Below, one piece after another: positions 1-10,501 of a stretch of DNA of 64,000 bases. The DNA lies in NCBI GenBank assembly GCA_002794775.1, contig NBAY01000032.1, positions 186,001 to 250,000 on the forward strand, written 5' to 3'. This DNA is from Porodaedalea pini. Taxonomy: Eukaryota; Basidiomycota; Agaricomycetes; Hymenochaetales; Hymenochaetaceae. A program made the translations under genes and the position numbers. Every line of letters starts with the position of its first letter. Positions within the stretch are counted from its first letter, which is position 1. The notes below the pieces were generated by a model that was not told where the DNA came from, did no database searches, and saw only the letters and a program-made list of their open reading frames with translations.

Positions 1-2882
1 TCCTTCCAGTCCGCTTGCCGATGGTTAACGAAGAGTCGAAGGTACTGTTCGAGCTCTTGGTTAATGCATTCCGTTTGACCATCCGTCTGTGGATGGTACG
101 CTGTCGACGGGTTGCCTTCAATGTGCAGAAGTTTGTACAGCTCCTTCATCATCGACGCATCGAACTGCGTGCCTCGGTCATGGATGATCTTCTTTGGTAG
201 GCCATAGAGGCGGAAGACGTGGTCGCGGTACAGCTGGGCCATGCCTTCTGCTGACAGCCTCGTTGTCATCGGGATCGTGTGCATCTGCTTTGAGAACCTA
301 TCCATGAAGACGCAGATCGCGTTGTGTCCCTTGGAGTCCGGGAGCTCTCCGATTAGGTCAACCGTAACAATTTCCCAGGGTCCTTCAGGGACAGCGTTTG
401 GATGGAGCGGTCTAGACCTCGACGTTCTTAAGGCTTTCGTCCATTGACAACGGTCGCATCCTCGGACGTATGCTCGGACGTCGGAGAACATCGATGCCCA
501 CCAGAAATCGCGACGGACGAGCTCTACTGTCTTCGACGCTCCCGGATGACCAGCCAGAACCGATTCGTGGCACTCCCGCAACACGGCCTCCTTTATTGTC
601 AATGGAACATACACCTTGCCTTTCATTCGCCACAACTCGGCGACCTCCACCAAACCCGTAGGCCTCTCTGACTCGTCCTGCGTCCTCTGCGCTTCACCCA
701 CTCGTTCCATCACCTCGTCGCGCGATGTCCGCACCACTCCACGGTTCAACCACTTATCCTTGATGAACACGACCCCATCGTTGTCATCCTTCCCCTGATC
801 ATAGCCCGCCATGCGCGATAGTAGGTCTGCCTTGCCCATCGTCTTGCCCGACTTGTGTTCGAGGTGGAAGTCGAATTCTTCAAGTTCAGTCCGCCAGCGA
901 GCTTGGCGATAGCTCAGCTTCTGCGCCGACCTGAAGTAGGTGAGGTTGGCGTGGTCGGACCAGATTTCAATCTTGTGGCGAGCGCCGAGGAGGTATTGCC
1001 GCCACTCCTTGAGCGCCGAAACGATCGCGAGCATCTCCTTGTCGTAGATCTCGTAGTTTCGTTCTGCCGGTTCAAGTGCCTCTGACCTGTAGGCGATCAC
1101 CCTCCACTTCCCTTCCTGCTTCTGCAACAACACACCACCAAGTGCAAAGTTCGACGAGTCCACTTCTACGCGGAAGGGGCCCTCGTCATTGGCGATGGCT
1201 AGGACTGGAGGTGAGCAGAGACGTTGTCTCAGCTCCTCGAACGCTTCCTGCTGTTCGGTCTCCCATACCCAGTCCTTCTTGCCCGTTAACGACGTCAATG
1301 GTCGGACCACCTTGCTGTAGTCCTTAATAAACCATCTCAGCCAGTTTCCCATGCCGAGGAACTGTTGCAGCTCCTTGAGGTTCCGTGGGACTGGCCAGTT
1401 CGCAATCGCCTCCGTCTTTGCCGGGTCAGCCCTGATCTCGCCATTGCCGATGATGTGGCCGAGGTATTTGACGACCTTGGCGTCAAACTCGCACTTCTCC
1501 GGCTTCAGGTACAGGCCATTTTCTCGGAGGATCTGGAGTACGCGCCTCGACGTGTCGATATGCTCCTCAATGGTTTCCGAGAGGATCAGGATGTCGTCGA
1601 GGTATACGATGATCAAGTTCGCATAGATTAGGTCCTTAAAGATGTGGTTGACAAAGGCCTGGAATGTGGCCGGCGCGTTGCAAAGACCAAAAAACATGAC
1701 CGTCGGTTCGAAGAGGCCCATGTTCGTGCGAAACGCTGCCTTCCATTCGTCACCCTCGCGGATCCGGATATTGTAGTACCCCCATCGAAGGTCAAGCTTA
1801 GTGATGTACTTCGCTTTCTTGACCTTGTCGACGAGTTCGTCAATGAGAGGGAGGGGATACTTGTTCTTGATTGTACCGTCATTGAGCTTACGGTAATCCT
1901 GGATCGGGCGTAGCGATTTGTCGGCCTTCTTAATGAAGAAGAAGGGCGATGCCATGGGCGATATCGACCGTCGAATGCGACCCGACTTCAGATTTTCATC
2001 AAGGAAGTCCTTGAGTGACTGCTGCTCAGTTGGCGTGAGCGGGTAGATCTTACAGTCGCTCGGTTTGAAGTCGGGCTTCAAGTCGATGACATGGTCCCAG
2101 GGTCGGTGCTCCGGCAGCTTCTCGAAACCTTTTTCGCTGAAAACGTCGGCGTAGTCGTTGAGGTATGCGGGCCAGGACGCCTTGTCCATTCGCATCTCAC
2201 TCACCCTCCTCATCTGCTCCGCCACCTTCTTCACCTTGCCTAGGTCCTCCACCGGCTCTCTCTCGATCGCACATTCTTCTGGACAGCGGGTGAATTCGAT
2301 CGAACCTGTTTTCCAGTCGACCTCCAGATTGTGACGTCGAAGCCAGTCGTATCCTAGGAAGATGTTTGACGACGCTAGGGACGTTACCACAAGGACGATC
2401 CTCTCCTGGTGACGGCCGATCATGAGCTCGACGTCAACGTACTCCTCGATTAATCCGGCCTCATTGTGCATACCATCGGCGTTGAGCACCGCGAGGGGTC
2501 GAATGTAGCGTTTCGTTTCCAACCTGTACCTCTCGACGAACCTGACGTCGATGCAGGATCCCGTGCATCCCGAATCCACAAGGGCATGCGCATCTACCTC
2601 TCTCGCCTCACCCGCTATTTCATGCTCAACGGTCAGGAGAAGGTCCAGCTGGCGTCCGCCAGTCCCTCTCATGAACAGTTGCTCGTACTCTTCATCTTTG
2701 TTCACACCGGTGGGGACTTCGTAATCGGGAAAACCATTGACGTCGTTTGCATCTATGTATTGTACAGACGGTTGGTTATATTTTAGCGAATCTGGATTCG
2801 AAGTCCCTTGTTCTTCTCGGTCAGTCGCCCCAATGGCTACGCCTGACCACTTGCAAAACCCTGCGAGTCGACGACCTCTTCG
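1..2882 (-). CDS. pol: Pol polyprotein: protease, reverse transcriptase, RNase H, integrase (partial)
   Basis: Reading the minus strand from 2882 to 1 gives about 960 codons without a stop; the frame is closed upstream by a TGA at 2883-2885. In order I see an aspartic protease motif DSGCTGS (about 2565-2590), the reverse transcriptase core with FGLCNAPATFQ (about 1670-1690) and catalytic YLDDILI (about 1588-1610), an RNase H region with VDSSNFALGG and NYEIYDKEM, and integrase with an HHCC zinc finger (HESVLAGHPG ... CDQCQ, about 450-570). The catalytic core shows D in TVDLIGELPD, D in HDRGTQF and E in TECINQELE. The frame is -1 relative to gag, so translation should come from frameshifting rather than its own start codon. 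The integrase C-terminus lies outside the window. Confidence 0.92.
2819..2861 (-). promoter_or_regulatory. -1 programmed ribosomal frameshift signal at the gag-pol junction
   Basis: On the minus strand the heptamer GGGTTTT (plus-strand 2855-2861) sits in the correct X_XXY_YYZ phase of gag (cag GGT TTT). Six nucleotides later a 6-bp stem GGTCAG/CTGACC (2843-2848 pairing with 2819-2824) can form, and the gag stop lies in its loop. Pol is in the -1 frame. Heptamer, phase, spacer and stem together match the established -1 frameshift signal of retroelements. Confidence 0.8.
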
Positions 2883-3904
2883 TCATTGTCTTCTTCCTCC
2901 ACATAGTCCTCCACCGTCGACCTTCGAGTGTCCACGACTTCCTCGAATGCCGACTCCTTCATCGCGCCGAGCTCGTCAGCGATGAGGCGGCGCTTGCCCG
3001 GTGCCATCAGTTCCAACATACGCTGGATGATCGGCTTCGCCTGCGGACATTTGTCTTTAAAGTGCCCCAGTCCGCCGCAAATCCAGCACGCGCGCTTTCG
3101 TTGCGCCTCATTCATCGAGACGTCCATCGGTTGGCCGGCGCCTCCGAAAGTGATGCCCGTCGCGTCACGCTTATCGGCATGCGGGGCTGCTACCTATCGG
3201 CGTGCAGGAGGCCCTTGTTGGGGCGTCGGACGGGGCGTGAACGGCAATGTACGACCTCGTTGGATGGTGCGAATCTGCTGTTCGCCCCAATCGATCTCAA
3301 TGGCCTTCTTTTTCCATGCCTCATACGTTGTTGGCACGGGCGTCGACCTCAACACGCCGCGGACCACCTCGATGTTCATGGCGCGTTGCAAGCGGTCACA
3401 AATGACGCCTTTGTCCTTCAGCTCCACCGCCTTGATGATCACGTCGAGGTCCTGGAAGAACTGGTCGGCGGAGAGGTCCTTCTGGATCTTGTCTCGGAAC
3501 TTCTTCAGCGCCTTCTCCTTCCTGTTCGGATCATCGAAGGAGGCATCCAGTCGTTCCTGGAACTTGGCCCAGTCGTCCGTAAAGCTCACTACGCCATTCG
3601 TTGTGAATTCCTGGACGTAGTTTTGCGCCCACGTCGACGCATTGCCACCCTTGAGGTAAGAGAGGGCGACATAGATCTTGCTCGATGACGAGGGATACCT
3701 CGTGGGGTTTGCCGAGACAAAGAGTAGGACTTCGCGCTTGAAGTCGAGGTAGTCATCGCCGCCAGCGAATTCGCGTGGCCGGGCGACGTCAATCGAGGGA
3801 GCTGGAGCTTGGGCTGCAGGGGCGTTCGTTGCTGCTCGGGTGAAGGCGGCAGCTACGATTGCTGCGATCTCTTGTTGCTGCCTTTGAGTGAAACCTTCAG
3901 CCAT
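2837..3904 (-). pseudogene. gag: Gag with CCHC zinc knuckle, split by one in-frame stop
   Basis: Gag starts at the ATG at 3904 (MAEGFTQRQQQE). Residues 30-220 look like a retrotransposon gag capsid (PREFAGGDDYLDFKREV, then a helical region). The frame meets a TAG at 3194-3196 after PQQGPPARR. The same frame continues past it through a zinc knuckle CWICGGLGHFKDKC (CX2CX4HX4C, about 3050-3095) and an acidic segment to a final TAG at 2837. Because one substitution restores continuity, the stop is most simply a recent point mutation, although stop-codon readthrough cannot be excluded. The 3' end overlaps pol by 46 nt and holds the frameshift site. Confidence 0.85.
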
Positions 3905-4796
3905 CGCTGGTACGGGCGTATGTGTCAGGCGCTCAGGGGGTGTCGGCGGTGACGAGTCTCTACGGGGTGTACGATAGCCTCCTGGTTCGCTCGGGAGGAC
4001 GACCGATGATGTCGAGACTGTCGGTGATGATGGTGCACGGGGAGGTCGAGGCGCCCAACGAGTTCGCTCGCCGGAAGATGGGTCAGTCGAGTACCAGGCG
4101 TGTCTAGTGTCGCTCCACCAGAGATTATGGGTGACGTGGTTTCTGTCGTCCGCTACGTACGATTGGCATTCCGCGTCGTAGCGTGAAGAAGAGGGGAAAG
4201 CCCGCTGTTGTTCCTCGGTGAGATCTATCTTGACTACGTCGGGGGGGGAACAGGTAGGGGCTGGTTGTCCGGATGTATGTTACGCTGACGAAGGACAGGT
4301 TCGTCGGCGAGTTTGATGACCAAACGGAAGGAGACGACCGAAATCACAATTGACAACGACATTGACGACTGTACACGGTGTGTTACCCACGTCCAGGTCA
4401 GATGGTTCCTCCACCAAAGAGAAAGACGGAGGGCCAGGGTGGGAGAGGGTTTCCCGATTAGGACGTCAGGTCCTTCAAGGTCGAGTAGGCGCCCGAATGC
4501 GGTAAGAGTCGGGGAAAATCGGATTACTTAATACATGAACGTTCGAAAACGCCCGGGCAGGGTTGAGGGTTGTCGTTCAGGGGGTTTACACGTCAAGTCC
4601 GTCGAGGGGAGCGCTCCTCTAGACTGAGTGAAGGTGAGTCGGCAGCGACGACGTACGCTGGGGATGAGCCTGGGTGGCGGTTCTGCTTTTATGTTAGGCG
4701 GGAGTCCGGGAGACGATTCGGACTGGGCAGGCCTCGGCTGACTGTTGTCTGGGACGTGCTATACTCGAGCGTAGACTCGGGACACGCTTACTCAGG

Positions 4797-4887
4797 CTAG
4801 GTCGTCGCGGAGGTAAGAGGATTAATACAAGTCTAAACTAATACAAGGGGGACGAGTCTCACCTAGGTCGTCGCGGAGGTAAGAGGA
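4797..4887. repeat. Direct repeat of 25 bp, 66 bp apart
   Basis: The segment beginning ctaggtcgtcgcggaggtaa occurs at 4797-4821 and again, identically, at 4863-4887, inside the presumed LTR or leader. Such internal duplications are common in LTRs. No function is visible. Confidence 0.8.
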
Positions 4888-5260
4888 AAAGCAGAACAAG
4901 GAGTTCATGCGATTCCTGAGACCTTATATAGCGACGACCGTGAGACTATATTACCTAACATTACATAACGAGTAGGAATGGAACGAATGAAGACAGTGTG
5001 GGAATGATTGTGTAAGATGGGTAAATATAATGAAAAGGACGGATATAATAAAGGAAATGGTAAAAGGGAAAATAAAGGAAAAGGTGAAAGTTCAGGTTCT
5101 AACATCTAGCCAGTTGTGCCTTTTTAGTCTGGGATTTAGCATGGCCAGGCATAGCTGATAATAAGCAAGTAGTGAGGTAAGACTTTAGTAGAGGTTTAGA
5201 TAGGAGGATGAGTTTAGAGATGAGATTTGTTGATGCTCTGCAGGAGGGGGCAGAGGTCCT

Positions 5261-5268
5261 TATATACT
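5261..5268 (-). promoter_or_regulatory. TATA box of the retroelement promoter
   Basis: The minus strand reads AAGTATATAAGGACC here, followed by a C-rich tract. It is the only strong TATA box in the presumed U3 and would place transcription start near 5230, upstream of gag. Confidence 0.55.
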
Positions 5269-5276
5269 TTTTTTAT

Positions 5277-5291
5277 AGAATATTCTAGAAT
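5277..5291. promoter_or_regulatory. Perfect three-unit heat shock element
   Basis: The sequence aGAAtaTTCtaGAAt has three alternating nGAAn units in perfect phase, the binding site of heat shock factor. A second, two-unit site (TTCtaGAA) is at 5320-5327. Both lie just upstream, on the minus strand, of the TATA box at 5261. Confidence 0.55.
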
Positions 5292-5478
5292 CTGTATTAT
5301 TAATTTTATATGTAAAGCATTCTAGAATAGTCTAGTATTTACTACTGTCAGTAAGTATTATACACATTATTTTATTAGTATGAGCTATGTAGTAGAAGTG
5401 AGCAAGCTCAAGATGAGCTGAGCTGCATGAGACATACATGAGACACGACGCGGAAAGGGGTGTGACATAAGTGTGACA

Positions 5479-5854
5479 CTTCAAAAAAGCGCTACACAAC
5501 TTTCCTGAATTTCTACACAACTCAATTTTTATCCGTTTGACTTGAAATTTTGTAGACACATTCAATATATTGCATAAAAAATGCTTGTATTTTTTGTTTT
5601 AGCTAAAATGCTTGTTTTGTTAATGAGTAGAGCCGACAAAATTCTGAACCACTCAATTCTGGTACCTTCTCACACCCATTTTACCCATAACTTTCTCAAT
5701 TTCAAACCATTTTTCATGATCTTTTTTCTAGATAGCATAATTACACAAGTAGAATTTTTAAATGTGTTAATTTGAGCTGAGGAATGTGATGTTGAGCCAA
5801 ATTAAATGGGGTGTTTCAAGGAGTGGGGGTGTTTCAAGGACCGGTCCATGACGG
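5479..5854. other. AT-rich stretch without a recognisable gene
   Basis: Between the presumed LTR edge and the foldback hairpin there is only AT-rich sequence with short chance frames. I see no domain and no clear regulatory signal. Confidence 0.5.
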
Positions 5855-6454
5855 TAAGTACTCAAAAAAAAAGGCACGGTTCTCAGGAGCAGAAATATGT
5901 AAAATAGGGAGCAATAAATTGACTGTGTAGGTGGGTGGAGATCAAACAAGTGCAGCTGGTCTGTTCTCTCACCCATTTCCACCGAGATTCAAAAATTATG
6001 GCTCCCCTAAATATACCTATAAAATTCTTTCCTGTGACTGTAAATTAAGTATATGACTATATCAACATCTCCTGAAAGTTTGAAGCCAATCCATTCAGTA
6101 TTCATGGTGCAGCAGCAAGATTTGTGTTCTACTCTGCAAGACCTGTTGTGAGAAAAGGAGGGTGGAAAGAGCTTGAAGTGGAACACAAATCTTGCTGCTG
6201 CACCATGAATACTGAATGGATTGGCTTCAAACTTTCAGGAGATGTTGATATAGTTGTATACTTAATTTACAGTCACAGGAAAGAATTTTATAGGTACATT
6301 TAGGGGAGCCATAATTTTTGAATCTCGGTGGAAATGGGTGAGAGAACAGACCAGCTGCACTTGTTTTATCTCCACCCACCTACACAGTCAATTTATTGCT
6401 CCCTATTTTACATATTTCTGCTCCTGAGAACCGTGCCTTTTTTTTGAGTACTTA
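5855..6454. mobile_element. 600-bp foldback hairpin (MITE-like)
   Basis: Arms 5855-6129 and 6181-6454 are inverted copies about 275 bp long with only a few differences, separated by a loop of about 50 bp. The outer ends read TAAGTACTC...GAGTACTTA, which can be parsed as a TA duplication flanking ends that begin AGTACTC, as expected for a Tc1/mariner-type non-autonomous element. Neither arm carries a long frame. A transcript crossing it would fold into a long double-stranded RNA. Confidence 0.85.
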
Positions 6455-7157
6455 ATGAGCAGGTTCTGTGCAGAATTCACAGAGAAAATAGGCATTCATT
6501 CTAATTTTTCGACACTTTGGCTCTGACGCAGCTCACTTCACGTGACATGCACGTGTCGCAGGACTTATGAAAAAGGCTGTAAGAAACGCGACACACTTCA
6601 AACACATGCCTTCTACTACTTGCTCGTCTATCCGATGAAATCGATTCATGCTCGATGATTGGAGTGTACATGAGGTATGAAAAGACGCAGAGTGCACACA
6701 GAGTCGACGTGTTCGTTGCACTGTAACAGGGTGGGACTTTTATCTCAGTATCTAACTCAGCTTACACGTCCAGAACAGCCATGCACATAGTACAACGTAC
6801 AGCAGCCCGATCTCGCCGCAGCGCCGCCGACTTGCCCATCTGAACTGTGCCATGACGGCTTCATATGGATGCTTTTGTACTATTTAAAAATCGGCAGTGC
6901 TTGCGGATCGCCCGATCAAATTCGGCCTCCCACGTTGGCTCACTACATCAACGTCGCAAACTTGACTACATCAGACGAAGCGTGCACAGGCTGTCATTCT
7001 CAAGTGGGCCATGCTGAGAACTGCTGGATGCCGTTGCAAGCAGGGAAGTCCCCTATCTAATAATATATCGCGGCGCTGTTTCTGCGCAGCCTCGGTTGTT
7101 AGCCGCCCGCACCTCTCTTTAAACCTCGACTGAGCTCCCTCTATTGTCTGCTTGGAC
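6455..7157. other. Intergenic region upstream of the RTA1-like gene
   Basis: No convincing coding frame is present on either strand; the short frames here have no domain and no splice structure. The last part serves as the promoter of the RTA1-like gene. Confidence 0.5.
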
Positions 7158-7163
7158 TATAAA
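7158..7163 (+). promoter_or_regulatory. TATA box of the RTA1-like gene
   Basis: TATAAA lies 50 bp upstream of the start codon at 7214, in the context GGACTATAAAGGAGG. It fits the position of a core promoter with a short 5' leader. Confidence 0.5.
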
Positions 7164-7213
7164 GGAGGCTACGTAGGGTGGCATACTCTGATTCTCGCTT
7201 CGCCTTTGCATTA

Positions 7214-8605
7214 ATGGTGCGTCATCTCGCTCGAACTTCGCGAAGCCAAGCTGAGTGTAAACGTGCTGTAGGCCGACCTCCCTGAACCGGCGTCTCTCTA
7301 CGGGTACACTCCCACGACGAGCGTGTGTGTCGCCTTCATAGTGTTCTTTGGCATCACAGCCGGTACATTTCTCTTCTTGACTTTGCCTTCTCTTTCATGT
7401 CTGATCTCGCCACCTTTGCGCAGTCATCCATGGATGTGAGGCAGTCGCCTTCAAAATGTGGTTGTTTCTCGCTTTGCCATGCCTGGCCTGCGTCATGGAG
7501 GTCTTCGGCTGGCTGGGTCGGTTCTGGTCCAGTTTTGCTCCTGCCGATCTAACACCGTATACGATACAGTGAGTGCTGCACTGACCCCGGCGCTTTTAGA
7601 TCCCCTCTGATGAAATGCCAAATAAGAATTGTTGCCACCGTAATTGCACCAACGCCGCTACTGGCGGCTAACTTCATGATTCTTGGAATGCTTATTCGGC
7701 ATCTTGGAGAGGAGTTTAGCCGACTTTCTCCGAAGCTTTGTGAGTACGCATGCATATCTTTACACGTTCCTATGCTAAGGCTCGGTAGATTCTATTATCT
7801 TCACTTCATCGGTGAGTACAGGTATTGGAATTGGAATTATTTCAAATCTGGCTTATATGGCATATAGGACATTGTTGCTTTGCTGATCCAGGCATTTGGT
7901 GGGGCGAAAGCATCGAGCGCCGTGAGCAACGGGGAGGATCCCGAACAGTAAGCTACCTCAATCCTACCTAAATTCGGGCTTCTTAATTTATTCCTCTCAT
8001 CCAGAGGAGGACATATCATGCTTATTGGGATAGTCATCCAGATGGTAGCGATAACCTTCTATGTCCTTCTAGCCACAGAGTTTTTCGTGCGATTCTACAC
8101 GAGAAGACCTGTTCGGCTTCGCAGCTATCTCTCTGTGGATCCCTCAAAAAAACAGGTGCATCGGAAGATGCAGTGGATGATATTTGGTCTCGGGTTCAGC
8201 ACAGTCTGCATTTTTATCAGGTGCGACGATTCGGTTTGAAGGTAAGCTAGAACAGAAGCTAACGGAAGCCCGTAGAACTGTGTACCGAACGATAGAGCTT
8301 GTGAATGGCTTCACAGGGAGAATCATTCGCACGCAGATTTACTTCAGTTCGTACTTCTATCTTGCCGAGCTATAATAACTTTAACGCCGCCCGTAGATAT
8401 CCTCGACGGCCTGATGATCCTTCTGGCGAGTTACACGCTCAACTTCTTGCACCCAGGATACTTGCTAGCGGACGTGATCGAGGAGGAAAAGAGAGCAAGG
8501 AGCATAGATGGTTTGAAAGAGAGTTTACCTCTCGTTCGGATAGAGAGCTACGCGGAAGACTCGAAAGGCCAGGCTGGGTCTAAGACGAATAGTGTGACGG
8601 CATGA
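7214..8605 (+). CDS. RTA1-like seven-helix membrane protein
   Basis: Nine exons joined by hand give 316 aa: introns 7217-7271, 7363-7423, 7569-7626, 7740-7788, 7812-7867, 7948-8004, 8221-8275 and 8347-8396. The protein starts MADLPEPASLYGYTP and has about seven hydrophobic helices. It carries the family hallmarks: an early GY.P motif, HGCEA, WLGR, a central IQAFGG, YRTIEL...GFTG and a late HPGY. RTA1-family proteins are fungal plasma-membrane proteins linked to lipid movement and to resistance against aminocholesterol and azoles; the transported substrate is unsettled. The C-terminal tail is charged and cytosolic-looking. The first intron begins immediately after the ATG, so the start is set by splicing to the conserved GYTP segment. 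A TATA box lies 50 bp upstream. Confidence 0.88.
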
Positions 8606-8913
8606 TAACTTTCTCAAGAGCCTCGCTTGGACTCTATAGTATTTCTCATTTCCTCGGACTTTTGTCACGTCTTTTTTCTTCTTTGGTATGTATTCAGGCT
8701 GCACCTAGAACGGGTTACTACCGTCTCCACGTTTCTTCCATTCTTGAACTTTCTCAGGACTTCGGCCGGCATGATCTATTATCTGCTTGCACACTACAAA
8801 TAGCTAGTTATCAGTCAGCTGTGCTGCGGTCTTGTCGGTCTGCGCAACGGGTGGTCGCCTCTATCTGTCTTCCCACTGCCCCCCAACGAACAGACGCCTG
8901 TTGAACATATCCA

Positions 8914-10066
8914 ATGTCAGAAACCCTTTCCAGCAATGCGGCCACACCGCGGCTCCCTAACATCAGGCTGGATCCGAGCTTGTACGACCCTACGCGAGAG
9001 GAAGTCGAGTTTCTCAAGAGTCAGACAAAGATCCAAGATGAGGAAGAACTCAAGCAACATGTACTGGCTGTGCAAAGGGAGGCATGGGCTGTGAGTCTAT
9101 ATCAGTACACTGTCTGACTGCCCGGTATTAATTGTAGACCAATATGTAGATTGTTAACTATAGGTGCATCCAGGCCTTCGGATTCCTAACGTTTGTAGCA
9201 TAATATATCCGAGTCTGTGTTGCACGATAATCACGCAACTCCGTGAATAGACTCAAGATATCGCATCTCCCAGCATATCATGATCTTCTGACGTTGGGTA
9301 AGGAGAGGCAGGGTGCCATCTTCTTGGACTTGGCTTGTTGCTGTAAGTCCTAGATGTATTTCATTTCATGGTTGGGCTCATGTCCTCGGTCAGTTGGGAA
9401 CGATGCTCGTAAAGCAATTGCGGATGGCTATCCAATAGAAAACGTGATTGCTTCTGACCTGGAAGCAGGTAGTACCACGTTCATAAAGATCTAGAAGCCG
9501 CGAACTTACGCAGCTTGGTAGCTTTTTGGGATCTCGGACATAGACTATTCAGATCGAGTCCAGAAACATTTCCTGTCCCTTTCATTCAAGGCGATATATT
9601 TGATCCACAACATCTAGCGCCTGCGCCGCCATACTATTCGCCGCCAACTACGCCGCGTCCGGTTCTCTCCATGCTCACTTCACTTACGCCTCTTCAGGGG
9701 CATGTATCAGCGCTCCATACATCGGCGTTCTTCCATCTCTTCGGAAAGGAGGAGCAGATTGCAGCCGCACATGCAGTCGCATCTCTGCTGTCCCCACTGC
9801 CCGGGTCGATGATCTTTGGGTCCCATACGTCGTTGGAGGTCTCAGGGGAACGCGCGGTCTCGCCGGGGCGTAATGTTAGTATATATTGCTTCAACCCCGC
9901 GGACTGGTGCGCGCTTTGGGACGGCGTTATTTTTGAGAAAGGAACTGTTCGACCGGAGGCGGTGATTGCAGAGAACGACAGATGGCGCGGGAAGGGGTTT
10001 GAAACTGATACGGAGGAGGCGCGCGCCAAGAGACGCTCGATGGTGTGGTGCGTGAAGAGAATTTGA
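8914..10066 (+). CDS. SAM-dependent methyltransferase of the fungal small-molecule type
   Basis: Five exons (8914-9090, 9150-9190, 9251-9342, 9394-9468, 9522-10066) give 309 aa. An N-terminal helical cap (DPTREEVEFLKSQT) leads into NYRCIQAFGFLTLKISHLPAY. The nucleotide-binding motif I FLDLACCFGNDARK and the acidic motif IASDLEA follow, then the Rossmann core with FIQGDIFDP. This arrangement is common in basidiomycete class I methyltransferases related to the meroterpenoid methyltransferase AusD. The substrate cannot be told from sequence, and no biosynthetic cluster surrounds it. Exon 2 is only 41 nt and was placed because it restores the conserved YxCIxxFxF motif. It lies 308 bp downstream of the RTA1-like gene on the same strand. 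Confidence 0.85.
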
Positions 10067-10501
10067 ATATGGTGCTAGCACATGTAGTGATTCTTTTTTT
10101 TCTTTACGGATAAATGCTAATATATGAGCGTTTGTCCTTCACGGGTATTTGAAGTACTGGCATGAAGCGCTGCTGGCTCCTATAATCTAGATTGAGGTGA
10201 GGCGAGTTCTCTGTTTGGCGATATAGCCACTTCCTGGCTTGATCATCGTCTCACCATAGAAATTTCAAGGGTTTAAATAGTCCATTAAATTAACGAAGCT
10301 GCCCCAGAAGATACACGTCTTTCCTTCAACGTTTCAAGTCTTTTGCTCCTGTTTCTATTTACCGCACCGTGGATTTAGGCTTAAGCTTACGTAAATTCCA
10401 TAAAACCCGAGACGCGTCAAAGTCGCGTCGCGTTACTTCTTCATCCCTGACCACAACCACCCAGGCCGCGCTCCTTGTCTGCTCATCATTGTCTCGCGAC
10501 G
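10067..10501. other. Intergenic region upstream of the SNF2 gene
   Basis: The stretch holds the 3' flank of the methyltransferase gene and the promoter of the SNF2/RING gene. No coding frame with splice structure is visible. Confidence 0.5.

Larger units (their letters stand above)
1..5478 (-). mobile_element. Ty3/gypsy LTR retrotransposon, left part off window
   Basis: The minus strand carries gag then pol in the order protease, reverse transcriptase, RNase H, integrase, which is the Ty3/gypsy (Metaviridae) order. The 3' part of integrase and the 3' LTR lie beyond position 1. The putative 5' LTR is at the high-coordinate end; its outer edge is guessed from a TGTCACAC start on the minus strand at 5467 or 5478. 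Without the partner LTR the edges cannot be confirmed. Pol is open throughout what is visible but gag has one in-frame stop, so the copy is young yet probably defective on its own. Confidence 0.9.
4129..5478 (-). repeat. Probable 5' LTR and untranslated leader
   Basis: This stretch upstream of gag has no coding frame. On the minus strand it could begin with TGTCACAC (at 5467 or 5478) and end in CA near 4129, followed by a possible tRNA primer site TGGTGGAGCG near 4110-4118. It contains a TATA box and heat-shock-like elements, listed separately. Both ends are inferred from typical LTR termini only, and the length of about 1.35 kb is unverified. Confidence 0.4.

Noticed and set aside
2466..3688. 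Long plus-strand frames, including one of 313 codons at 2747-3688
   Set aside because: They are antisense shadows of gag and pol, whose motifs on the minus strand are unambiguous.
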